A DNA stretch of 33,827 bases from Candidatus Azobacteroides sp. (GCA_009787405.1 WRGA01000102.1:1-33827); one strand, 5' to 3'; positions 23,043-32,480 are shown, counted from the stretch's first letter. Numbers and translations: made by a program. The notes: generated from the sequence alone by a model not told the origin.

Positions 23043-23957
23043 TTGTATAACGATTTAAGTATTCTTTTAAGCAGATATTTTGACGGAAAAGTTCAGAAAA
23101 TTTCCGTTCATGCCAGATTTACCTGCCCCAACAGAGACGGGAGCAAAGGCGTGGGAGGGTGTACTTATTGCAATAATCAAACGTTCAGCCCCGAATATTG
23201 CCTGACGCAAAAGTCGGTTTCCGAACAATTGAGCGACGGTGTCAAATTTTTTTCCCGGAGATATTCCGAGATGAAATATCTGGCTTATTTTCAATCTTAT
23301 ACCAATACATATTCCGATTTACGGACGTTAATCGATAAGTATGAAGAAGCGCTTCGTTTTCCCGGAGTTGTCGGACTGATTATCGGAACACGCCCCGATT
23401 GTATGCCCGATGATTTGTCGGATTATCTGCAAAATTTATCGAAATCGACATTTCTGTTGATTGAGTACGGCGTGGAATCGACCTGCGACAAAACATTGGA
23501 ATACATCAATCGCGGACATACGTATGCTGATGCGGTGGAGGCCGTAAATAAAACCGCGGCGAAAGGAATTTTAACCGGGGCGCATCTTATTCTGGGATTA
23601 CCCGGAGAATCCCGGGAAATGATTTTGAATCATGCCGTCGAAATTTCCCGGTTGCCGCTGACCACCGTAAAGTTACATCAACTGCAATTGATACGCGACA
23701 CGCGGATGGTTCAACAATACAAAGAAAATCCCGGATTATTTCATTTTTATACCGTGGACGAATACATCGACTTGGTCATTGATTTTGTCGAACGATTAAA
23801 TCCCGGATTTATCGTCGAACGATTCATATCCCAATCTCCCAAAGAATTATTGATTTATCCCGACTGGGGCTTAAAAAATCACGAATTTACCGCCAAAGTC
23901 GAAAAACGTATGAGAGAACGAAATGCGTGGCAGGGAAAATTCTATCGCTATGAATAA
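23043..23957 (+). CDS. Radical SAM protein, TIGR01212/YhcC family
   Basis: This protein of about 304 residues has the [4Fe-4S] cysteine motif CPNRDG...GGCTYC (Cys28, Cys40, Cys43 from this start), then QSYTNTY, GTRPDC, EYGVEST and HLILGLPGE, all typical of the YhcC group. Its biological substrate is not established. The frame is open from 23001, but that TTG overlaps the -7 box, so translation must begin downstream. TTG at 23043 (LYNDLSILLSRYF) gives the usual N-terminal length. The ATG at 23019 is out of frame. A frameshift there cannot be excluded. Confidence 0.85.
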   Translation: MYNDLSILLSRYFDGKVQKISVHARFTCPNRDGSKGVGGCTYCNNQTFSPEYCLTQKSVSEQLSDGVKFFSRRYSEMKYLAYFQSYTNTYSDLRTLIDKYEEALRFPGVVGLIIGTRPDCMPDDLSDYLQNLSKSTFLLIEYGVESTCDKTLEYINRGHTYADAVEAVNKTAAKGILTGAHLILGLPGESREMILNHAVEISRLPLTTVKLHQLQLIRDTRMVQQYKENPGLFHFYTVDEYIDLVIDFVERLNPGFIVERFISQSPKELLIYPDWGLKNHEFTAKVEKRMRERNAWQGKFYRYE

Positions 23958-23989
23958 CTCCAATATAACATTAAAAATAAAGTCATATT

Positions 23990-24292
23990 ATGCAGACAAA
24001 CGACCACAAAATACGTGATTACAGCGCAGCATTAGAAGCTGAATACGGAATGCACGGAACTCCCGAAAGAGCTGAGTTTGACGAGGAAGCATACGCTTTT
24101 TATACCGGTCAAATATTACTTGAAACACGAAAGAAGGCAAGGCTGACACAAGCGGAACTTGCCAAACGAATAGGAGTGGACAAATCATACATTTCACGAG
24201 TAGAGAAAGGCATTACCGTTCCGAGTGTGGCAACTTTTTACCGTATAGTCAACGCTTTGGGACGTTCAGTTGAATTAACGCCTTCATTGTAG
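23990..24292 (+). CDS. XRE-type helix-turn-helix protein, antitoxin-like
   Basis: The 100-residue product has a Cro/CI helix-turn-helix at about residues 50-75 (RLTQAELAKRIGVDKSYISRVEKG) after a short N-terminal extension. This arrangement is common in antitoxins that follow RelE/HigB-type toxins. No toxin gene is adjacent: upstream is the radical SAM gene (32 bp away) and downstream a terminator. It is therefore either an orphan antitoxin or an independent regulator. Confidence 0.8.
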   Translation: MQTNDHKIRDYSAALEAEYGMHGTPERAEFDEEAYAFYTGQILLETRKKARLTQAELAKRIGVDKSYISRVEKGITVPSVATFYRIVNALGRSVELTPSL

Positions 24293-24327
24293 AAGGCGTG
24301 CAGATGCCGTGCCGGCGGCGGCTTTCT

Positions 24328-24361
24328 TTCCGATGTGTCCGGAAAATCGGAATGTTTTTTT
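24328..24361 (+). terminator. Intrinsic terminator after the XRE gene
   Basis: TTCCGAT (24328-24334) pairs with ATCGGAA (24346-24352) across an 11-nt loop, followed by TGTTTTTTT. It lies 36 bp after the stop of the gene ending at 24292. A second small hairpin, GAATGC-CCATA-GCATTC, follows at 24362-24378. Confidence 0.7.
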
Positions 24362-24391
24362 GAATGCCCATAGCATTCGATTCTAAAATTT

Positions 24392-25372
24392 TCATTCAAT
24401 ATAGGTCTCAAGAATTTTGCAGTTCATTTCAAGAGATAATTTAATGCTTGAATTGCATGATGCGGGAACCAAAACGGTATTTCCCTGCTTCAAATTGATT
24501 TGACAGCCGTTTTTATCCGTTAAAACGAATTGTCCTTCCATACAAATGTATATAACAAAAGAATCTGTATGTTCAAAATTTCTTACAATCTCTTTGTTTC
24601 CTTCTAACAGATTCGTTGTAAAATGCGGACAGGAAACTAATGGCGTCATTTCATTCCGTTTCGACTGATAACCGGTTTTATATTCCGGATACATATCATA
24701 ATCGATCGCATCTTTTGCCGATTCGGTATGCAATTCCCGCGAACGGCCCTGCGCATCTTTCCGGTTGTAATCGTAGATGCGGTATGTAATATCGGAAGTC
24801 TGTTGAATTTCCGCGATAAACGTACCTTTGCCGATGGCATGAACCCTTCCCGCAGGCAGAAAAAATACGTCTCCGGCGGCAATGTCGTGTTTTTGCAACG
24901 TATCGGCAAATGTATTGTTTTCGACGGTTTTTATATATTCTTCCGGCGTGATTTTTCGGGAAAAACCCGAATATAAAAACGAATTTTTTGCGGCGGAAAT
25001 CACATACCACATTTCGGTTTTTCCGGAACCGGCATTGCGTTTTCGCGCCAACTCGTCGTTCGGATGCACTTGAATGGACAAATCGCTTCTTGCATCGATA
25101 AATTTGATCAACAACGGAAACCGTCTGCCGTATTGCTTCAGATTTTTCTCGCCGATCAACTCTTTTCCGTACAAATTGATCAGTTCTTCCAAATTTTTCC
25201 CGGCCAAAGCTCCGTTTGCAACAACAGACACATTGTCTTTGACATGCGATATCTCCCAACTTTCGCCGATTCCGTCTTGCACCGGTTCGATGCGTTTGAA
25301 CCGACAAATATCATTTCCGCCCCAAATGGTGGCTTTCAAGATAGGGTTGAACAGTAAAGGATAAAGTACCAT
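24392..25372 (-). CDS. manA: Class I mannose-6-phosphate isomerase
   Basis: This 326-residue cupin enzyme interconverts mannose 6-phosphate and fructose 6-phosphate, feeding GDP-mannose and GDP-fucose synthesis. Metal ligands are visible as Gln101 and His103 (SIQVHPND), Glu120 (KTEMWYV) and His178 (PAGRVHAIGKG). Length fits the short bacterial class I form. It starts 4 bp after the lpdA stop on the same strand, so the two are cotranscribed. Product supply for the fucosyltransferase-like gene at 19814 is possible but speculative. Confidence 0.93.
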   Translation of the reverse strand: MVLYPLLFNPILKATIWGGNDICRFKRIEPVQDGIGESWEISHVKDNVSVVANGALAGKNLEELINLYGKELIGEKNLKQYGRRFPLLIKFIDARSDLSIQVHPNDELARKRNAGSGKTEMWYVISAAKNSFLYSGFSRKITPEEYIKTVENNTFADTLQKHDIAAGDVFFLPAGRVHAIGKGTFIAEIQQTSDITYRIYDYNRKDAQGRSRELHTESAKDAIDYDMYPEYKTGYQSKRNEMTPLVSCPHFTTNLLEGNKEIVRNFEHTDSFVIYICMEGQFVLTDKNGCQINLKQGNTVLVPASCNSSIKLSLEMNCKILETYIE

Positions 25373-25376
25373 GCCA

Positions 25377-26759
25377 TTAAGTTTTGGTGCGTTTTATGGA
25401 TGCATCGTGTACCGTATAAAGCGTATCTTTCATGATTTCATGCACGGTGGGATGCGGAAAAACAACTTTTTCCCATTGATCGATGTTCAAGTCTGCTTCA
25501 ATGGCCATGGTAGCGGCCGTGATCATCTCGGATGCGGGATTCCCTAATAGATGAACGCCCTTGATGATATTGCGGTTATCGACAAAAATTTTGCAAAGGC
25601 CGTTTGTGCCTTCATTTTCGGCGGTGAACCGGCCCGAATAAGACATCGGTAATTTCAGTATTTTATACGGAATATTCTCTTTCAGCAATTGCTCTTCGGT
25701 ATAACCGACCCATGCAATTTCGGGATTAGTGTATATAACGGACGGAATGGCTTTGTACGACATCCGGTCTTTTTCTCCCGCGATGTGGTTGACGGCTGCT
25801 TCCGCTTCACGAGCGGCCGTATGCGCCAAAAGGGAATATCCCGTGACGTCGCCGCATGCATACACTCCCGGTTGCGATGTTTGCATATTCTCGTCAACCC
25901 AAATACCGCCGTTTTTCGTTTTTTTAAGTTGCAGACATTCAAGTCCGAATCTTTCTGTACGAGGTTTTCGTCCGACACTCAAAAGAAGCCGGTCGGTCGG
26001 TATGACGATCCGTTCCCTGTTTTTATTCAAGACGGTTACTTCGGTTTCGGTTACGGATAAGATTTTGGTTTCGAGGTGAAAAACGACGCCGCGTTTCGCA
26101 TATTCCGTCCGCAGCATCCCGCAGAGTTCTTTATCCGCTCCGCTGATGATTTCATCCAATAATTCGACGATCGAAACCTTTACACCCAGACTGTTGAAAA
26201 AAGAAGCAAATTCCATTCCGATGACACCGCCTCCGACAATGGTCAGACGCCCGGGCAGTTCGACGGCGGATAAAGCCTCCCTGCTCGTCAGGAAATCGAT
26301 GTCCTGCAATCCTTCGATAGTGGGAATAATCGGTTTGGAACCGGTACAAAGCAACAGTTTTTTTGCGGAGAACGTCTGATCGTTGCAAACAACCGTAAAA
26401 TCATCGTTCTTTTTATTCAGGACAAACCCCTTTCCCTCGAGAATGACAATGTTATCCTTTTTCAGTTTCAGCTTAATGCCGGCAAGCAGCTTTTTGACGA
26501 TTTTATTTTTGCGCGATATGATTTTATTGAAATCGAAAGAAACGTCATTTGCCGTAACGGCATATTTAGAGGCCTGTCGAACCGTATCGAGTACCTTTGC
26601 GGAATAAAGAATGGTTTTGAGGGGAATGCATCCTTCATTTAAGCACACGCCGCCCAACGATTGTTTTTCGATCAGAAGCACGCTCATACCTTTGGAGCTT
26701 GCACGTTCGGCGGCTGTGTAACCGGCGGGGCCGCCACCCAAAATGATGATGTCGTACAT
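25377..26759 (-). CDS. lpdA: Dihydrolipoyl dehydrogenase (E3)
   Basis: This 460-residue flavoprotein oxidises dihydrolipoamide in 2-oxoacid dehydrogenase or glycine cleavage complexes. It has the FAD motif GGGPAG (8-13), the redox pair Cys39/Cys44 in GGVCLNEGCIPLKT, a second NAD motif VGGGVIGMEFA, the ACGDVTG segment and the C-terminal catalytic HPTVHEI. No E1 or E2 genes are in the window. It leads a two-gene unit with manA. Confidence 0.95.
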   Translation of the reverse strand: MYDIIILGGGPAGYTAAERASSKGMSVLLIEKQSLGGVCLNEGCIPLKTILYSAKVLDTVRQASKYAVTANDVSFDFNKIISRKNKIVKKLLAGIKLKLKKDNIVILEGKGFVLNKKNDDFTVVCNDQTFSAKKLLLCTGSKPIIPTIEGLQDIDFLTSREALSAVELPGRLTIVGGGVIGMEFASFFNSLGVKVSIVELLDEIISGADKELCGMLRTEYAKRGVVFHLETKILSVTETEVTVLNKNRERIVIPTDRLLLSVGRKPRTERFGLECLQLKKTKNGGIWVDENMQTSQPGVYACGDVTGYSLLAHTAAREAEAAVNHIAGEKDRMSYKAIPSVIYTNPEIAWVGYTEEQLLKENIPYKILKLPMSYSGRFTAENEGTNGLCKIFVDNRNIIKGVHLLGNPASEMITAATMAIEADLNIDQWEKVVFPHPTVHEIMKDTLYTVHDASIKRTKT

Positions 26760-26829
26760 GGGTTAAAAATTAACAGGTATAATGTCTATTTATTATAGAT
26801 ATATAACGCTGCCGGATTGAAAAAATTGT

Positions 26830-26960
26830 TTTGCCCGTCTGCCCGGTGGTTTGTTGCAGGCAGGTGGAACACTAAAGCATGAATGGGCGACAAATTTCCA
26901 AAATCCCGCAAAACCGGCTGCGAGCATATGCCTGACACTCGTTAGCTGCCGTATATTTTA
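26830..26960. other. GC-rich imperfect hairpins upstream of lpdA
   Basis: In the 292-bp gap between lpdA and the frameshifted gene, two GC-rich imperfect palindromes stand out. One is CTGCCC...GGCAG near 26839-26873. The other at 26915-26951 has CGGC/GCCG and CGAG/CTCG arms with extrahelical TTAG and a loop of about 13 nt. The second looks structurally like an integron attC site, but its box does not match GTTRRRY. The rest of the gap has no gene. Confidence 0.4.
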
Positions 26961-26992
26961 GTTCCTTTCTTACAATAATTTCTTTATGTGTC

Positions 26993-27043
26993 TTCGGATA
27001 TATTTCGGAAATTTCGGAAATAATTCGGAAATAATTCGGAAAT
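26993..27043. repeat. Five direct repeats of TTCGGA at ~11-bp spacing
   Basis: TTCGGA begins at 26993, 27004, 27013, 27024 and 27035 (spacings 11, 9, 11 and 11), mostly within TTCGGAAAT. The array lies immediately downstream of the stop of the frameshifted gene. Helically phased repeats of this kind can be protein-binding sites, but nothing else supports that. Confidence 0.6.
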
Positions 27044-27051
27044 TTTAAGAA

Positions 27052-28369
27052 TTATGGAAATATATAAACTGCTGATTTTGTTTCTCCTTGTTTCTTTAAT
27101 AGCTCTTTCTCAACTAATCCCATTAAATCCGCTCTTGCTGTTCGGTCTGTTACTTTATATGTCCCGGCATAATCCGAACTTGTTATTTCTCCTTTCTCTT
27201 TGAAAAGCGTCAACGCATCAATTTGCCTTTCATTCAATCCTAAGTTGCTCAACTCTTCTTTGTTGTAAATATCCTTGCGAAAAATTACCCAAAAGTCAGA
27301 GCCTTCATTTGTAAAAATTGGCGCAGGTAACCCTGTAGCCGCACATTGTTCTTCAATTTTTGAAATACCCCGCCCCCCATGATTCTACATAACTGCTGCG
27401 AAAAAAAGCGTTGGCAATATCGGGATTGTTAGGGCGGGAAGAATGATTTTGCAGCAGATTTTTAATTGTCCAATCTTCGGGTAATCGTCCTTCATTCCAA
27501 ATCATAATTTTATCGTTGTAAACCTTGATTTGGATAGGTGCACCACCCGGATATTCTTTGTGCGTTACGGCATTTAGTAATGCCTCGCGTAAGGCTTCTT
27601 TAGGGTATTCATGAGTTTCGATACGCGAAAGTCCGCGATAACTGATTAAGGCTTTAGTGTACTTCGTAAGCAGCAATTCCATTGTACGTTCAACTTGTTC
27701 AAACAAATTGCCGTGAATATCATCTTGATAACGCAAATCGCTGTCGGTGCGGAAGAAGCCGATTTTGACATACGCGCCCGTGGTAAATTTCTCAGGGTTA
27801 GCGTGAAACAAAAGCAATGCGGCTCGTTTCACATAGCCGTTTTCAAACAAATTCAGGTTTTCGAGCAGTTGTTCCGGTGTATCCTTACGACTTTTTTCAT
27901 CAAGGCGATTGCTCTCAATGCCTCTTTCCTTAAAAAATTCAAAAGTTTCCTGTTTCAAATCAGCAACGCTGATATTCGGAATGGGAACGCTGTCCCATTT
28001 TCTGCCGTATTTTTGCAATAAAAATTTATCCAGTGCCGCACCTTTCAGTTCTTGTTTAGTGCTGCCACTGCGAAAATGATACTCTCCTTTGTAATTTACA
28101 GGATTTGGTTGTGGCTCAACAGCAATTTCGATATAATCACCTTTCGGTGTTTCGTGCAAATCGACAGCAGCAACGATACCTAAAATTGTGGTTATCTTAT
28201 TGGGCAAATCTTCCAAAAGTTTTTTTACGTTTTTTACGCCAATAATTTTGCCGTTATCGTCTTTTCCAATAATAAGCGTACCGCCTTGAGCATTGGCAAA
28301 GCCGCATATCCACCGCAGATATCCGTCTCTCCAAATGGATTTATATTCAATATTTTGTGTTTCCTGCAT
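27052..28369 (-). pseudogene. AlbA_2/Schlafen-like ATP-binding protein, frameshifted
   Basis: Two frames together encode one protein. The 5' part has an AlbA_2 domain (QNIEYKSIWRDGYLRWICGF, ANAQGGTLIIGKDDNG) and a RecG-like HATPase_c_4 region (YPKEALREALLNAVTHKEY, SSYVESWG). The 3' part has a winged helix (LNERQIDALTLFKEKGEITSSDY). The frames join at a run of six G (minus strand, 27373-27378). With five G the reading continues SWGRGISKIEEQCAATG to the stop at 27052, about 438 residues. The likely start is ATG at 28369 (MQETQNIEYK), because a -7 box lies at 28389-28396. Such proteins are putative regulators or defence factors. The break may be a real mutation, phase variation or a sequencing error. 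Confidence 0.85.
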
Positions 28370-28388
28370 CTTAAAAAATTCTAAAATG

Positions 28389-28396
28389 CAAAAGTA
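28389..28396 (-). promoter_or_regulatory. -7 box for the AlbA_2 gene
   Basis: On the minus strand this reads TACTTTTG, matching TAnnTTTG, with a predicted start near 28382 and ATG at 28369. It lies inside the longer open frame that begins at 28399, ruling that start out. The rest of the gap to 28662 has only a small hairpin, GTAGTT/AACTAC at 28447-28463, and no supported gene. Confidence 0.5.
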
Positions 28397-28662
28397 CAAT
28401 ATTTTCTTTGCATATTTTAAAGTATAGGCCCCTCCAAAAAAAATAAGTAGTTGATAAAACTACGTTAAAGTTTTGTCCACGAGTGGAATGCTTTTGCAGA
28501 ACGCCCCGAATACTCGGAGTGTCTTTTTTAATTACAGTCTCACAGTGTTTACATTGATACCGGTTTAGTGCTATAACTTACTGTTTTTTTGTTACACCTC
28601 CACTTTCTCGATTTTAACCCTACAAATTTGTAGATATTTTGTTCGATATGACAGCTTCCGGG

Positions 28663-29862
28663 TTAATTGATGTAGTTGTAGGTGTAATCTTTTCTGCCGC
28701 GGAATTTTTGATATAATTTGTAAAACGAATTGACAACAGGCAAAATCAAATCGAAATAAATAACAGACAAATAAAATTTCCTTTCTTTGAGTTCTTCGGC
28801 GGTTTTATTGATGATGAATAGTTGCACGCAAAAACGGATGATGAAAAGCAAACCGGCAACGACGGCAAGAAACCAATGAATCAAAAGTAGAACCGAAAGC
28901 GCCATGATTCCGAAAAATAAAACATAATAAACATAACGGGAAAACACTTCGAATCCCAACCGGTATGTAACGTTTTTCGGGTAAAAACCGGACGTGAGGG
29001 CATTGCTCATTTTTCTCGTTTTCCAGTCGAATCGGGTGACACTGCTGACCGGAATACTTTCCGGAGAAAGTTCGATGCGTGTATTTGAGTCTGTGGCAAC
29101 TTGATTGACAAATAAATCATCATCTCCGGCTTGCAAATAAAGATATTTTGCAAAACCTTTATTTTTGAAAAATAATTCCTTGCGATAAGCCAGATTTTTT
29201 CCGAGTCCTTTGTAAGGCCGATGATTGACGGCGTATCCCAGATATTGCATGGCCGAAAATAAATTGTCGAAGGACGCCAAGCGGTTGAGATAGCCTTTTT
29301 TTCGTTCAAAACGGCTGTAACCGAGTACGATACCGGTATCCGGCGTAAAATTACGCATCATGTTGCGTATCCAATGTTTGCTTTCGACGTAACAATCGGG
29401 TTCCGTGAATAACAGCACATCATATTTGGCGGCTTTGGCCGCGATGGTAATGGATAACTTTTTGCGGCTCAGATATTTGGCATCTTCGGGTATATACGTA
29501 CTGTATAAATTGGGGTATTTTTTGGAATAAGTATGGATCAATGACCGGCATTCGACCGTAAAACTGTCGTTGACGATGATCACTTCGAATACCGGATAAT
29601 CTTGTTCTAAAATGGACGGCAGGCATTTTTTCAGATTCTCGGAATCATCTACGGAACAAATGATGATGGAAACGGACGGATAATCGGTGGTGTAAATAAT
29701 ATTGCCCTTTTTTTCGCGTTTGATGTAAGACAGCATCTTACGGTAATGACCGAGATAATAAATGATTTGTATGACAAAAAACAGGATAAACGTTGAAATT
29801 ACAGCTAATTCGATCGTATTGTAATCAAAATAAGACTGTAAAATATTCCATATATTTTCCAT
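28663..29862 (-). CDS. Membrane-bound family 2 glycosyltransferase
   Basis: The product is 399 residues. An N-terminal membrane helix (about 19-37) precedes a GT2 catalytic domain with SVSIIICSVDDSENLKKCL, VIIVNDS (94-100), the metal-binding TEPDCYV around Asp156, and AGDDDLFVNQ. Two or three hydrophobic helices follow near the C-terminus. This is the layout of processive or undecaprenyl-linked glycosyltransferases (COG1215), and the product is unknown. The ATG at 29862 is preferred to a TTG two codons upstream. It lies 51 bp after lysA on the same strand and may be cotranscribed with it. Confidence 0.88.
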   Translation of the reverse strand: MENIWNILQSYFDYNTIELAVISTFILFFVIQIIYYLGHYRKMLSYIKREKKGNIIYTTDYPSVSIIICSVDDSENLKKCLPSILEQDYPVFEVIIVNDSFTVECRSLIHTYSKKYPNLYSTYIPEDAKYLSRKKLSITIAAKAAKYDVLLFTEPDCYVESKHWIRNMMRNFTPDTGIVLGYSRFERKKGYLNRLASFDNLFSAMQYLGYAVNHRPYKGLGKNLAYRKELFFKNKGFAKYLYLQAGDDDLFVNQVATDSNTRIELSPESIPVSSVTRFDWKTRKMSNALTSGFYPKNVTYRLGFEVFSRYVYYVLFFGIMALSVLLLIHWFLAVVAGLLFIIRFCVQLFIINKTAEELKERKFYLSVIYFDLILPVVNSFYKLYQKFRGRKDYTYNYIN

Positions 29863-29913
29863 TTTCAATATGATGTTTTTTAAGGAGCGAAAAATAAATT
29901 TACTTATCGGTCA

Positions 29914-31074
29914 TCAGATCAATTCATCCGAATAATAAGACTTGGGCAACCGGCGGCAATTGTACCGGGAAGCCATGATTTCCCCGTATGCTCCGGCCGA
30001 GCGCAAAGCGATCAGATCGCCGCGTTGTGTTTGATTCAAGTCCGTTTCTTTCCCGAAACAATCCGACGATTCGCAGATGGGGCCGACCACATCATATTTT
30101 TCGACCGGCAGGTCAGACGTGATGTTTTCTATTTTATGATACGCATTGTACAATGCGGGACGTATCAAATCGGTCATACCGGCGTCGACAATCACAAAAT
30201 TTTTGCAGGAACCTTCTTTCACATACAGAACTTTGGTGATCAGGCTTCCGCATTGTGCGACAATAGCGCGGCCCAATTCAAAATGAACCGGCTGATCGGC
30301 ATTTGTGTGCAAATGCTTGTCGAAAATCTCGAAATAGTTTTTGAAATCGGGAATCGGCTGCTTGTTCGGATGCGAATAATCAATCCCCAATCCGCCGCCC
30401 ATATTGAGGTGCTCGATGAATATTTTTCGGGCAAGCAGATTCTTTTGAATTTCGTTGGCCCTTATACACAAACCGACAAACGATTCCGGATCCGTTATTT
30501 GCGATCCGATGTGAAAATGGATTCCGATCAGTTTGATATTCGGAAGATTCGGCAGCATGTCCAACACACCGTCGAGTTTATCCAAATTGATGCCGAATTT
30601 ATTTTCTTTCAATCCCGTGGTGATGTAATGGTGCGTATTGACCTTCACTTCCGGATTGATGCGCAAGGCAACGGATGCCGTTTTTCCTTTTGCGGCGGCA
30701 AGTTCTTGAATGACTTTCAGTTCGGCGGCCGATTCCACATTGAAACAGAAGATCTCCGCATCCAACGCCAAATTGATTTCCCAATCGGCTTTTCCGACAC
30801 CGGCAAATACAATTTTTTCGGCGGGAAATCCGGCACTCAAAGCGGCTTTGATTTCACCTCCGCTCACACAATCCGCACCGAAGTCGTATGCTGCGATCAT
30901 CGACAAAATTTTGGGATTCGCATTGGCTTTTACGGCATAGTGCATACAAAAACCGGGATATTTTTCAATCTCGTGTTTGACCGTTTGCAGTGTTTCGTGC
31001 AACAGCGTCGTGTTATAAAAATAAAAGGGAGTAGTCAACTCCCTGAATTTATGAATCGGAAAACAACCTTTCAT
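29914..31074 (-). CDS. lysA: Diaminopimelate decarboxylase
   Basis: This 386-residue PLP enzyme makes lysine from meso-diaminopimelate, the last step of lysine synthesis. The cofactor lysine is Lys49 in YAVKANANP. HFHIGSQ, the glycine loop NMGGGLGIDY, ELGRAIVA and the C-terminal GPICESSDCFGK are characteristic and separate it from NspC. It is somewhat shorter than the E. coli enzyme (about 420). It follows lysC by 39 bp on the same strand, forming a lysine operon. Confidence 0.95.
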   Translation of the reverse strand: MKGCFPIHKFRELTTPFYFYNTTLLHETLQTVKHEIEKYPGFCMHYAVKANANPKILSMIAAYDFGADCVSGGEIKAALSAGFPAEKIVFAGVGKADWEINLALDAEIFCFNVESAAELKVIQELAAAKGKTASVALRINPEVKVNTHHYITTGLKENKFGINLDKLDGVLDMLPNLPNIKLIGIHFHIGSQITDPESFVGLCIRANEIQKNLLARKIFIEHLNMGGGLGIDYSHPNKQPIPDFKNYFEIFDKHLHTNADQPVHFELGRAIVAQCGSLITKVLYVKEGSCKNFVIVDAGMTDLIRPALYNAYHKIENITSDLPVEKYDVVGPICESSDCFGKETDLNQTQRGDLIALRSAGAYGEIMASRYNCRRLPKSYYSDELI

Positions 31075-31113
31075 CAGTTAAAAATTAAGTTAAAAAATAA
31101 CATCGTTTAATAT

Positions 31114-32424
31114 TTAAAACAAATGATTGCTCAAAGTCTGTAATGTACGTTTTTTATCTTCCGCTTTCACCAAAAGAGAAATATTGTAATTGCTTCCGCC
31201 GTAAGCAATCATCCTGACGGGAATATCTTTCATCGCTTCCAGGATTCGGGATTCAAAACCGATGTTTTCCCATTCCATGTCGCCTACGATACAGATAATC
31301 ACCATGTTATCATCCACGGTAACCGTTCCGTATTTTTTCAGATCGTCCAAAATATCCTGCAGATTCTTGATGTTGTCGATGGTCAAAGAAACTCCGACCT
31401 CCGAAGTCGTCACCATGTCGATGGGTGTTTGGTAACTTTCGAAAATTTCAAAAACTTTTCTCAGAAATCCGTAAGCCAACAACATTCGTCCCGACTTGAT
31501 TTTGATGGCGGTGATGTTGTCTTTTGCCGCAACCGCTTTGATTTTCCCTTTTTCGAGATTATTGGAAATCAATGTTCCGGGAGCATTCGGTTCCATAGTA
31601 TTGAGCAGACGCACGGGAATATTGGTCAGCTTTGCCGGCAGCACACATGTGGGATGCAATATTTTTGCCCCGAAATAAGCCAATTCGGCAGCCTCTTCGA
31701 AATGTAAATTTCTTACCGGAGAAGTTCCTTCCACAAAACGGGGGTCGTTATTGTGCATCCCGTCGATGTCCGTCCAAATCTGAATTTCATCGGCATTGAC
31801 AGCCGCACCGATCAAAGAAGCCGTATAATCGCTTCCCCCGCGTTGCAGGTTGTCGATTTCGCCGTAGGCATTCCGGCAAATATATCCTTGAGTGATATAT
31901 AAATCCGCATTCGGATGTTTTTCTAATAATTCGGACAATTTTTCTTTGATGTAAACGGCATCCGGCTCTCCGTTTTTGTCGATGCGCATATAATCCAGCG
32001 CCGGTAAAAGAACGGATTTCACGCCGCATTCGTTGAGATATAAATTAACGAGTTCGGAAGAGATTAATTCACCCTGCGCCAAAATTACTTTTTCTTCGAA
32101 CAAGGTAAACAAATCTTTAGTGAACGAACGAATACAATCGAAGTTCGCTTTGACGTAATCGAGGGTTTTATCCTTATATTCTCGTGTTGCATACAATTCT
32201 TCAATCACCCCGAAATATTTTTTCTCGAGTGTGTTGATGATTTCACCGGCGCCGTCTGGATTTTTCTTATATAAATAGTCCGATATTTCCACCAAGGTAT
32301 TGGTGGTGCCGGACATCGCCGAAAGCACAATGATGTTTTTTTCTCCGTTGCAGATCAATTGGGTCACATCTTTCATTCGTTGTGCCGAACCTACAGAAGT
32401 ACCTCCGAACTTTAATACCTTCAT
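31114..32424 (-). CDS. lysC: Monofunctional aspartate kinase
   Basis: This 436-residue kinase starts the aspartate pathway. It shows MKVLKFGGTSVGS at its N-terminus, identical in its first 13 residues to thrA, and LQRGGSDYTASLIG in the active site. The C-terminal ACT segments include DMVTTSEVGVSLTI, where lysine usually binds. The frame is open to 32481, but that region contains the -7 box, so ATG at 32424 is the start. Its pairing with lysA points to the lysine branch, leaving thrA for threonine. Confidence 0.95.
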   Translation of the reverse strand: MKVLKFGGTSVGSAQRMKDVTQLICNGEKNIIVLSAMSGTTNTLVEISDYLYKKNPDGAGEIINTLEKKYFGVIEELYATREYKDKTLDYVKANFDCIRSFTKDLFTLFEEKVILAQGELISSELVNLYLNECGVKSVLLPALDYMRIDKNGEPDAVYIKEKLSELLEKHPNADLYITQGYICRNAYGEIDNLQRGGSDYTASLIGAAVNADEIQIWTDIDGMHNNDPRFVEGTSPVRNLHFEEAAELAYFGAKILHPTCVLPAKLTNIPVRLLNTMEPNAPGTLISNNLEKGKIKAVAAKDNITAIKIKSGRMLLAYGFLRKVFEIFESYQTPIDMVTTSEVGVSLTIDNIKNLQDILDDLKKYGTVTVDDNMVIICIVGDMEWENIGFESRILEAMKDIPVRMIAYGGSNYNISLLVKAEDKKRTLQTLSNHLF

Positions 32425-32480
32425 TTTATAATGTTTACAATTGGATAATGTACGATTTTTATACACCGATTTTTGCACCA

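Noticed and set aside
30025-31110. A 361-codon open frame on the plus strand opposite lysA
   Set aside because: It lies wholly antisense to lysA, whose protein motifs are clear, and its own translation has no recognisable domain.
32425-32480. Lysine riboswitch upstream of lysC
   Set aside because: The predicted leader is about 50 nt, far too short for the lysine riboswitch fold.
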